A stretch of 9,079 nucleotides of DNA from positions 1 to 9,079 of the forward strand of contig JAJZOM010000115.1 in the NCBI GenBank assembly GCA_021811505.1, read 5' to 3'. The stretch is from Thermoplasmata archaeon (GTDB taxonomy: Archaea > Thermoplasmatota > Thermoplasmata > Thermoplasmatales > Thermoplasmataceae). Of the stretch, positions 1 through 5,975 are shown in pieces. The notes under the pieces were generated by a model, which was not told the origin of the DNA, ran no database searches, and saw only the letters and a program-made list of their open reading frames with translations. Made by a program: the position numbers and the translations under genes. Numbering within the stretch: position 1 is the first letter of the stretch; each line of letters starts with the position of its first letter.

Positions 1-1
1 T

Positions 2-787
2 GGCGTATTCCTGGCCGGCACAGTGCTGGGTCCGAAGGATTTCAGGGAAAGCATGCTCCAGGGCCTTGCGGCGGCTTCGAAAGCTGCCGGAATACTCATG
101 AAAGACAGGATCCTGAAGGAACCGATCGTTGCTTCAATAAACCAGGACAGGTGCACAAAGTGCATGCAGTGCGCCTCTGTATGCCCTTACGGGGCAATAA
201 AAGGCGAGAGGGGAAAATGGATAGAGCTTAACCCCGCAATGTGCATGGGCTGTGGAGATTGTGCTGCAGCATGTTTTACGGATGCCATAAACATTCCCGG
301 TTTCAGCGATGAGGAACTCGAGGCACAGATAGATGCGGCGACAGAGACCGATCCTGACCGGAAGATAGTGGTGTTTGCATGCAACTGGTGCTCTTACGCC
401 GGTGCCGATCAGGCAGGAATATCGAAGATGCAGTACCCGACAGGCGCCAGGGTTATCAGGACCATGTGCTCAAGCAGGGTATCACAGAAACTTGTCTGGA
501 GGGCTTTTGAAAGAGGAGCCGGTGCCGTACTCGTAACAGGATGCCATATCAACGACTGCCACTACATCAATGCAAACCTTGACACCGAGAAGCGTGTGGA
601 GAGGTGGAGAAAAACGCTGGAAGCCAGGGGAGTCAGTCCAGACAGGCTCCAGCTTTGGTGGGTCAGCGCCGCGGAAGGCAACAGGTTTGCCAAGAAGATA
701 ACGGAGATGAGCGGACTGATAGATAAACTGCAGGCCGATGAGATAGAGAAATCGAGAAGCGGTTTTGCCAGGAGGAGAGTACAGTGA
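2..787 (+). CDS. HdrA C-terminal part fused to MvhD (5'-truncated by window edge)
   Basis: The frame is open from base 2 with no convincing start, so this is the tail of a larger gene; residues below are counted from the codon at 23. The opening GVFLAG..LGPKDFRES and the following Ala-rich helix match the C-terminal end of the HdrA FAD domain. Two [4Fe-4S] motifs follow: C44, C47, C50, C54 (CTKCMQCASVCP) and C74, C77, C80, C84 (CMGCGDCAAACF). From about residue 114 comes an MvhD domain, with ACNWCSYAGAD (C120, C123), C149, and GCHINDCHY (C174, C179) as probable [2Fe-2S] ligands. In methanogens HdrA is the flavin subunit of the HdrABC complex and MvhD passes electrons to it from hydrogenase or formate dehydrogenase. 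Here the two are one polypeptide, and the gene overlaps the next by 4 bases (GTGA). The family call is firm; the electron donor is unknown. A tail of about 25 mostly charged residues follows MvhD. Confidence 0.9.
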   Translation, partial: GVFLAGTVLGPKDFRESMLQGLAAASKAAGILMKDRILKEPIVASINQDRCTKCMQCASVCPYGAIKGERGKWIELNPAMCMGCGDCAAACFTDAINIPGFSDEELEAQIDAATETDPDRKIVVFACNWCSYAGADQAGISKMQYPTGARVIRTMCSSRVSQKLVWRAFERGAGAVLVTGCHINDCHYINANLDTEKRVERWRKTLEARGVSPDRLQLWWVSAAEGNRFAKKITEMSGLIDKLQADEIEKSRSGFARRRVQ

Positions 788-1914
788 TATTGATCAATGA
801 TGAAAGACGGGAGAAAATAGGCAGCCTGACCGATAATGCAGCCAATATATGTTTTCAGTGCGGAACCTGTTCAGCACAGTGCCCGGTTAATGCATTTTCA
901 GGAGAACCACTCAATGTCAGGCGAATGATCAGGTCAGCCCAGACCGGTGAGGATTACGATGGCAACCTCTGGAATTGCGCTACCTGCCGTATGTGTGAAA
1001 CAACATGTCCACGTGGCGTCAGCATAGTTGACGTCATTCTTGGAATCAGGACGCTCGCCTTCGAGGAGAACAGGGTGCCTGAAAAAATGGAAAAAGTGGT
1101 ATGGGACATATACGAGAACGGCAACCCATGGGGTGGGAAGCGGAATGAGAGGGCAAAATGGGCAGAGGGCATGGATATCAAGAATGCACGTGACGGTGTG
1201 CAGGTGCTGCTTTTTGTCGGTTGCGACGCCGCTTACACGAAAAGGCTGCATAAATCAGTCAGGGCGGTTGCAGAGATACTCAGGTCCGGGAACGTCGATT
1301 TCGGGATTCTTGGAAACGAGGAAAATTGCTGCGGAGAACCCCTGTTGAATGCCGGCGAACACGGGTACCTGGATGAGCTGGCAGAGAAGAACGTAAGCTC
1401 TTTCCGTGAAACAGGAGCAAAAATAATAGTTACAGTATCGCCGCACTGTTCCAATATGTTCAGGAACTATTACCGGAAGCACGGATTGGACGTGAATGTG
1501 ATGCACTACTCGGAATATCTCTACGGACTCTACAAAAAAGGAGAAATCAGGATGAAGGAAGTACCTTCCGCCACAATCACCTACCATGATCCTTGCATGC
1601 TCAGCAGGTATGGTAATTTCATGGACGGCCCGAGAGAGATGCTTGAAAATGTGCCGGGACTGAAGCTGGTGGAAATGGAACATTCAAGGGAAAGGAGCCT
1701 CTGCTGCGGCGGGGGAGGAAACCGTATGTTCCTTGAAACCGGAGGATCGGGGCTTTCCGACATGAGAACGGATGAGTCTGTGGCAGCGGGAGCGAAAACC
1801 ATGGTGACCGCATGTCCATACTGCAACCTGAATCTTCAGGACAGCGCCAGGACGAGAAACCTGGAATTAGAGGTGAAGGAATTGGCTGAAGTGCTTAAGG
1901 AAGTGATACTTTGA
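784..1914 (+). CDS. HdrC-HdrB fusion (HdrD-like iron-sulfur oxidoreductase)
   Basis: This 376-aa protein carries an HdrC-like N-terminus with two [4Fe-4S] motifs: C23, C26, C29, C33 and C65, C68, C71, C75. Two HdrB-type CCG domains follow. The second is intact: C271, C307-C308, C344, C347 has exactly the Cx35CCx35CxxC spacing that holds the non-cubane [4Fe-4S] cluster. The first keeps C147, C182-C183 and C222 but has Ser219 where the first Cys of CxxC would be (SPHC). From family knowledge, a PHC form is common in the HdrD-like proteins that accompany ETFs. No membrane segment is seen, so it should be soluble. The GTG start at 784 has a strong GGAGGAG at 771-777, six bases upstream, and overlaps the HdrA-MvhD stop. 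It probably carries electrons between the HdrA flavin and a thiol/disulfide or other acceptor; no coenzyme M/B chemistry is implied by the sequence. Confidence 0.92.
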   Translation: MILINDERREKIGSLTDNAANICFQCGTCSAQCPVNAFSGEPLNVRRMIRSAQTGEDYDGNLWNCATCRMCETTCPRGVSIVDVILGIRTLAFEENRVPEKMEKVVWDIYENGNPWGGKRNERAKWAEGMDIKNARDGVQVLLFVGCDAAYTKRLHKSVRAVAEILRSGNVDFGILGNEENCCGEPLLNAGEHGYLDELAEKNVSSFRETGAKIIVTVSPHCSNMFRNYYRKHGLDVNVMHYSEYLYGLYKKGEIRMKEVPSATITYHDPCMLSRYGNFMDGPREMLENVPGLKLVEMEHSRERSLCCGGGGNRMFLETGGSGLSDMRTDESVAAGAKTMVTACPYCNLNLQDSARTRNLELEVKELAEVLKEVIL

Positions 1915-2882
1915 ACCGGAAAGAAATATGGGTATACCTGGAACGGAACCCGGAAGAAATCGAGGATGTTTCGCTGGAGATACTTGGCAGGGCAAACGAA
2001 CTCGGGAAAAAATCAGACATGTCTGTTGTTGGAGTCATGCTGGGAAAAGAACCCGGCAATCTTGGCGATATTGCCCTGAAACACGGAGCGGACAAAGTAA
2101 TTTTCCTCAAGGATTCCCTGCTTGAATCATATTCTACTGAAGATTATACCAAGGCGCTTTTCGAGTTGATCAATAAGAGGATGCCTGAAATATTCCTTCT
2201 TGGGGCAACCTATCAGGGAAGGGACCTTGCAGGAAGGCTTTCAGCCAGGCTGAGAACCGGCCTCACAGCGAATGTCGTTTCCCTTGACATCGATGCAGAC
2301 GGGTATCTCCTTTCCGGTGTGCCGGGATACGGAAGCAAGGTTCTTGCCGAGATAATATGTGTCAAGAATAAACCCCAGATGTCCACCGTGAGACCGGGTA
2401 TATTCAGCAAGACGATGATTCCGATTAAATCAGGAATTGTGGAGGTGCTTGACATGGATCTTCAGAGTTCCGTATCCAGAGTGAAAGTCGTAAGCAGGAA
2501 GGTTGAGAAACATCCTGATCTCTCCAGGGCCGAAAAGGTCATTATAGCTGGAAACGGGGTTGAAGGGAACCTTGACATGGTTGCAAAGCTGGCTGACATT
2601 TTTGGCGCCAGGCTCGGCGTGTCCAGGCCGATCGCCGATAAAGGAAAGGCTTCAAGAGAATTGCAGGTGGGATCAACAGGTTATTCGCTGAATGCGAAAC
2701 TTGTGCTGATTTTCGGGGTGAGTGGCGCAGAGCATTTTCTGCCCGGAATAGCAAACTGCCAGACAGTGATCTCCATAAACGTGGATCGGGAATCGGACAT
2801 ATTTGAATACTCTGATTATTGCGTCGTAGCGGATGCTTCGAAGATAATCCCGATTCTTCTTCGGGAAGGAGGAGACCGATGA
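1911..2882 (+). CDS. etfA: electron-transfer flavoprotein, alpha subunit
   Basis: This 323-aa protein has the ETF alpha two-domain layout: an N-terminal nucleotide-binding-like domain (about 5-190) and a C-terminal FAD domain (about 205-318). The FAD-domain landmarks can be followed in order: SRPIADKG (238-245), QVGSTG (252-257), GVSGAEHF (269-276), ISIN (287-290) and YSDYCVVAD (300-308). Two positions differ from the usual consensus: QVGQTG has become QVGSTG, and SGAIQH has become SGAEHF, which removes the conserved His that normally contacts the flavin. The TTG start at 1911 overlaps the preceding stop (TTGA), with GGAAGTGA at 1899-1906 as a plausible ribosome site. The stop overlaps the etfB start (ATGA). 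The alpha-before-beta order is the reverse of that in many bacteria. The family call is secure. Whether FAD is bound normally is uncertain. Confidence 0.93.
   Translation: MNRKEIWVYLERNPEEIEDVSLEILGRANELGKKSDMSVVGVMLGKEPGNLGDIALKHGADKVIFLKDSLLESYSTEDYTKALFELINKRMPEIFLLGATYQGRDLAGRLSARLRTGLTANVVSLDIDADGYLLSGVPGYGSKVLAEIICVKNKPQMSTVRPGIFSKTMIPIKSGIVEVLDMDLQSSVSRVKVVSRKVEKHPDLSRAEKVIIAGNGVEGNLDMVAKLADIFGARLGVSRPIADKGKASRELQVGSTGYSLNAKLVLIFGVSGAEHFLPGIANCQTVISINVDRESDIFEYSDYCVVADASKIIPILLREGGDR
2863..2875 (+). promoter_or_regulatory. Shine-Dalgarno site fixing the etfB start
   Basis: A GGGAAGGAGGAG purine run lies a few bases before the ATG at 2879 and decides in favour of that start. With GGAGGAG at 771-777, it shows that internal genes of this operon use ribosome-site initiation. 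Confidence 0.7.
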
Positions 2883-3664
2883 GGAACATAATTGTATGTA
2901 CCAAGATAGTGCCAAAAGCCGAGGATATGAATTTCGATCCTGAAACAAAGACAATGAAAAGGAGCGGCGTTGAGAATCAGATAAATGAGGCTGACAAGAA
3001 TGCCATAGAGCTTTCCCTGAAAATAAAGGAAAAGAGCGGTGGAAGGGTGGTACTCCTGTCAATGGGACCACCGTTTTTTGAACAGTATCTTAAGATCGGC
3101 ATTGCAATGGGTGCAGATGATGCGATTCTCCTTTCAGACCGGCTATTTGCCGGAGCGGACACCTTTGCCACCTCCGCAACTCTTGCAGCGGCCATCCGCA
3201 AGATAGGGGACTATGATCTGGTACTCTGCGGAGAAGAAACCTCCGACGGAGGAACCGGGCAGGTGCCGTCCCAGCTTGCCGAATTGCTGGACCTTCCGCA
3301 GATGCTGTTCGTTTCCGAGGTGGATGTGGATGGCAACAACCTGAATGCCAAAAGGACCATAAAGGGCGGTTATGAAATAGTGGAGTCTGGAATGCCTGCG
3401 GTCCTGAGCATTGAACTGGGAATCAATCAGCCCCGCTTTCCGGATTTCAGGAGGAAGAGGTGGGCAGACAAGGAGTTCTCCCTGACGATCTGGTCCGCGT
3501 CCAGTCTGGAGATGAAACCTGAATTGACCGGCACGGGCGGTTCATACACACTCGTGAAGAGGCTTACGGAATATTCCACTCACCAGAGACAGCGAATATC
3601 GGTTGAGGGGACCGCAGAACAACAGGCGGATAAGATAATAGAGATACTCAGGGAATACGGATAA
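2879..3664 (+). CDS. etfB: electron-transfer flavoprotein, beta subunit
   Basis: This 261-aa ETF beta (FixA-like) protein begins MRNIIVCTKIVP, the usual first strand. It contains the INEADKNAIELSL segment equivalent to the N-P-x-D-x-x-A-x-E region, IAMGADDAILLSD (75-87), and LCGEETSDGGTGQVPSQLAELLDLP spanning 116-140. The DGGTGQVPSQ stretch (123-132) forms the second nucleotide site. It resembles the DGDTAQVGP form known from bifurcating ETFs, where this site holds FAD, more than the form found in AMP-binding ETFs. I prefer the ATG at 2879 to an in-frame start 60 bases upstream. It sits after GGAAGGAGGAG (about 2863-2875), makes the ATGA overlap with etfA, and gives the normal N-terminus, whereas the 20 extra residues lie inside etfA and look non-protein-like. 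It is the last gene of the operon. Confidence 0.94.
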   Translation: MRNIIVCTKIVPKAEDMNFDPETKTMKRSGVENQINEADKNAIELSLKIKEKSGGRVVLLSMGPPFFEQYLKIGIAMGADDAILLSDRLFAGADTFATSATLAAAIRKIGDYDLVLCGEETSDGGTGQVPSQLAELLDLPQMLFVSEVDVDGNNLNAKRTIKGGYEIVESGMPAVLSIELGINQPRFPDFRRKRWADKEFSLTIWSASSLEMKPELTGTGGSYTLVKRLTEYSTHQRQRISVEGTAEQQADKIIEILREYG

Positions 3665-3672
3665 CGGGAAAA

Positions 3673-3722
3673 TTATGCTTAACCGGACTGAATGAGTCAA
3701 TGTTCAGGGAAGTTAGGCATAA
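3673..3722 (+). repeat. inverted repeat just after etfB
   Basis: TTATGCTTAAC (3673-3683) and GTTAGGCATAA (3712-3722) can pair over 11 bases with one G-U wobble, leaving a 28-base loop, starting about 9 bases after the operon stop. It could be a 3'-end hairpin that stabilises or processes the operon RNA. No T-run follows, so it is not a classical terminator. GGCATAA recurs at 3731-3737, so the pairing could be a chance product of a repeated word. Confidence 0.35.
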
Positions 3723-3785
3723 AGCGTGACGGCATAAGCTAAGCTAAGATTCGGGTTGTACACGAAGTTCTCTTTGAGGAAATTC

Positions 3786-4235
3786 TCAGGGAAAAACTGT
3801 CCTGAAGCTGTCCAGAATGTTCTTCTGTTGCTCGAATATTTTTTCCATTCCGTGTATCTGTACAACCTCGCATTTTTCCAGCTGCAGGCTCAGGAAGTTG
3901 ACTCCATAGTTATACCATGTGGACAGGACGCTGACGGAAAGCAGTGTGCCGCATGCGCCGCAACTGAAACTGGAATGGTATCCCATGTTGTCTTCCCAGC
4001 TGGGAGCCTCTGCTTCGTCGATGGAGCTTGTACCCTCCAGATAGGCAATCTGGAGTGCACTGCAACGGTTGCACTTTACCGGAACAAAGGCAAAATCAAT
4101 GTCATAAAAGAACTCTCCGGCTTCAAGAGGGGTATTGTAACACATTCTCTGCCCAATGTCATGTGAGCTAACCGTTCCTTCCCTGGTGACGAAAAATATA
4201 GTCACTTTCCTGTTTCGCCCCTTCTGGTTACTCAT
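3786..4235 (-). CDS. hypothetical protein with two CxxC pairs (zinc-ribbon-like)
   Basis: This 149-aa minus-strand protein is not one I recognise. It has CNRC (C55, C58) and CGAC (C92, C95), separated by 33 residues, a layout suited to a single structural zinc site. Around these lie hydrophobic beta-like segments such as EFFYDIDFAFVPV (41-53) and TLLSVSVLSTWYN (97-109), then a C-terminal amphipathic segment. There is no signal peptide or membrane span, so it is probably cytoplasmic. The ATG at 4235 has no Shine-Dalgarno, but a TATAAGTTAT-like box lies 26-35 bases upstream. It stands alone, facing the ETF operon tail to tail. The opposite strand is also open (3756-4166) but is less protein-like. 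Its function cannot be assigned. Confidence 0.6.
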   Translation of the reverse strand: MSNQKGRNRKVTIFFVTREGTVSSHDIGQRMCYNTPLEAGEFFYDIDFAFVPVKCNRCSALQIAYLEGTSSIDEAEAPSWEDNMGYHSSFSCGACGTLLSVSVLSTWYNYGVNFLSLQLEKCEVVQIHGMEKIFEQQKNILDSFRTVFP

Positions 4236-4260
4236 GATATAATCATGCGAATTCTGGTTA

Positions 4261-4270
4261 ATAACTTATA
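4261..4270 (-). promoter_or_regulatory. TATA-like box for the CxxC-pair protein
   Basis: On the minus strand this reads TATAAGTTAT, 26-35 bases before the ATG at 4235. That fits an archaeal TATA box with a very short or absent leader. A second AT-rich word, ATTATAT, lies immediately before the ATG. Confidence 0.4.
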
Positions 4271-4469
4271 CTCCTTCTGTAAAAAAGCTACCCTGATCGC
4301 TGAAATCTAATAATTCCCATAAACACGCACGAAAAAGATTCTTAATGACGTCTGAGACGAACCAAGTTTCTTCTCCAAAGACAATGTATTAGAATGTGTG
4401 TTAGCACTATTTTCATGTTTCTATGAGGAAATCTCCCAATACAGAATAAATGGTAATTTGGCTGTTCGA

Positions 4470-5549
4470 TCAGGCATTCTGGATTTTATCTATCCTGACA
4501 ATAACAGGCGGGTGGACCCTGTCAGCCCTGTTAGCAAACTCAAGAGGAAACAAGTTCAGGTAATGTGCCTTCAGTATACCCAGAGACAGATCATCGGCGC
4601 CAGTCTCTCTAGCCGCAAGCCTGTCAGCCCTCAGTTCCTGCCCCTTCCAGATTGTCCCACTGGGAGGCACGATAACAAACATGATCGCGAAAACTCCAAT
4701 AATAATAGCAAAAGGGAATACTCCCACAAGTTCCGCGAAGATGGGAATATAACCAGCATAAGCCAGTCCTGAGATTAATATAAATGCCTGAATGGCAGTG
4801 AACACGGAGACCAGTAGGATAACTCTCTTGAAGTTATCATGGAATTTAAGGTGGACTAGTTCATGAATGAGAAGTGCTATAGCCTCGTCGGTCGAAACGT
4901 TCTCATACAGAAAATCCGTAATATAAATTATCGGCCTCAGGATTCCCGCGCAGAATGCGTTTGCGATCTTGAGTTCTTTTGCCTTGGCTATTCTGGGAGT
5001 GACTTCAGGGAGGCCAAGTCTGTTACATATCAGTCTCAATCTTGAAATTACCGCATCCGATTCAAGTTCTATCGATCCTTTTCGAATACTGTGCAGAACT
5101 GGATTCCAGAGTAATGTAATCTCTATAAGTCCCACTATAAGGATAAGCGTTGCCATTCCTTCATACCATGTATACCTGACATATACGAGAAAAAGTATGA
5201 GCCCCGTAACCAGCATGGTGAAGAATCCATATTTAAAATAGGAAAATGATGCCGGAAAATTGGAAAGATAATGCCTGAAGTCGAATGGGAGATTCTTGAA
5301 ACTAGTGTCGATTACAAATCTTTCATGGATCAAAAGCAGAATCAGGATCCAGTAAACACATACAGCAGTGGTTATATACAATAAATTTCCAGCATAAAAA
5401 ACCGTAAAAAATTCGAAAAAAATCGGAGAAAGAAATAGTATCATGGCGTTTCTGCCGGAATGTTTCTTCAATGACTTTATGTAACTCCATGAAACGGCAT
5501 TTCTCTCCCGGTTCTCGTTGATAAAATTCTTCACCACCTCGCTGGTCAT
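4470..5549 (-). CDS. M48 family (HtpX-like) membrane zinc metalloprotease
   Basis: With the ATG at 5549 this is 359 aa. HELVH (H229, E230, H233) is the HExxH zinc site, and ELRADRLAARETG supplies the downstream Glu ligand (E305) and D309. The final HPPVIVRI (from 346) is the conserved C-terminal H-P-x-x-x-R-I of M48 proteases. Hydrophobic segments lie at about 36-53, 56-77, 108-127 and 130-150 before the catalytic domain, and at about 242-264 and 277-296 between HExxH and the third ligand, as in HtpX. The active site should face the cytoplasm at the membrane. HtpX-type proteases degrade damaged membrane proteins; that role is inferred here. The frame extends to a TTG at 5603, but the ATG at 5549 has a TATA box at just the right leaderless distance. 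The gene is monocistronic and richer in AT than the ETF operon. Confidence 0.88.
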   Translation of the reverse strand: MTSEVVKNFINENRERNAVSWSYIKSLKKHSGRNAMILFLSPIFFEFFTVFYAGNLLYITTAVCVYWILILLLIHERFVIDTSFKNLPFDFRHYLSNFPASFSYFKYGFFTMLVTGLILFLVYVRYTWYEGMATLILIVGLIEITLLWNPVLHSIRKGSIELESDAVISRLRLICNRLGLPEVTPRIAKAKELKIANAFCAGILRPIIYITDFLYENVSTDEAIALLIHELVHLKFHDNFKRVILLVSVFTAIQAFILISGLAYAGYIPIFAELVGVFPFAIIIGVFAIMFVIVPPSGTIWKGQELRADRLAARETGADDLSLGILKAHYLNLFPLEFANRADRVHPPVIVRIDKIQNA

Positions 5550-5571
5550 TAAATTGCATAAAAGAATTCTG

Positions 5572-5578
5572 TATAAAA
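5572..5578 (-). promoter_or_regulatory. TATA box for the M48 protease gene
   Basis: The minus strand reads GGAAA followed by TTTTATA, with the box 23-29 bases before the ATG at 5549. The purine-rich GGAAA directly upstream fits a BRE element. Transcription would start at or next to the A of the ATG, which supports a leaderless mRNA and argues against the upstream TTG start. Confidence 0.6.
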
Positions 5579-5686
5579 TTTCCTCTTGGGTGATAATGCC
5601 CAAAAATTGGTTGAGCTTTCTCCGCTTTCAATAACAGCATCAGGATCGTGAAATATGCTTTATGCATTCCACGACATGCATCTGAG

Positions 5687-5907
5687 ATAGACCCATTTTA
5701 CAGAATTCATGTGGTACGATCCGGAATGAAAATGTAACAGTTGAGGTTGTTCTTCATAATCTCACTGAAGAGGAATTCAAAACGTATCAGCTATTCCATT
5801 GAGTCGGATAAGGCCTTCATGTTCGGGAAAGGCAGGAATTATATTCGAAGTGTGAAAGAGATGGAATAACAAAGTACACTGTCAATCTGCAGAAAGCGAT
5901 GAAATAG
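5687..5907 (+). pseudogene. possible frameshifted remnant of a small gene
   Basis: The 426-base gap between the protease start and the next gene contains protein-like stretches that switch between two frames. IDPFYRIHVVRSGMKM (from 5687) is followed by NVTVEVVLHNLTEEEF..YQLFH (5731-5799) in another frame. The first frame then resumes with SDKAFMFGKGRNYIRSVKEME (to 5866), followed by DGITKYTVNLQKAMK, ending at a stop at 5905-5907. Joined, these would give about 75-80 residues of ordinary soluble-protein composition. No start codon or ribosome site is clear and no family is recognised. It could be a decayed gene, a sequence with assembly indels, or chance. Nothing else is seen in the gap except the promoter of the next gene. 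Confidence 0.33.
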
Positions 5908-5947
5908 CGTATACATCCCTCAGTACCATCATATGGCGGCTAAATTG

Positions 5948-5953
5948 TTATAC
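5948..5953 (+). promoter_or_regulatory. TATA-like box for the MBL-fold gene
   Basis: TTATAC lies 23-28 bases before the ATG at 5976, with no Shine-Dalgarno between, the same leaderless arrangement as the neighbouring genes. Confidence 0.5.
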
Positions 5954-5975
5954 TCTGGTTAGTCCTGCAATAATT

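Noticed and set aside
934..1683. Several long minus-strand ORFs (105, 142 aa and others) inside the HdrCB gene
   Set aside because: They are antisense shadows of a gene with clear Fe-S motifs, and they lack recognisable domains or initiation signals.
2819..2878. In-frame upstream extension of etfB
   Set aside because: The extra 20 residues lie within etfA and do not resemble an ETF beta N-terminus. The ATG at 2879 has a strong ribosome site and the ATGA overlap.
3756..4166. 136-aa plus-strand ORF opposite the CxxC-pair protein
   Set aside because: It has no ribosome site or well-placed promoter, and its composition looks like a shadow. The minus-strand reading has paired CxxC motifs and a promoter-like box.
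4236..4469. Search for an RNA gene or promoter elements in the 234-base gap
   Set aside because: No tRNA-like cloverleaf, long stem or repeat was found. Only the promoter-like box for the minus-strand gene at 3786-4235 is visible.
4398..4772. 124-aa plus-strand ORF covering the end of the protease gene
   Set aside because: It lies antisense to the conserved C-terminal ExxxD and HPxxxRI motifs, and no domain is visible.
5550..5603. Upstream TTG start for the M48 protease (377 aa)
   Set aside because: It adds 18 residues that overlap the TATA box. The ATG at 5549 sits at the expected distance from that box.
5323..5667. 114-aa minus-strand ORF overlapping the protease start
   Set aside because: It reads the protease N-terminus in another frame, with no promoter or family resemblance.
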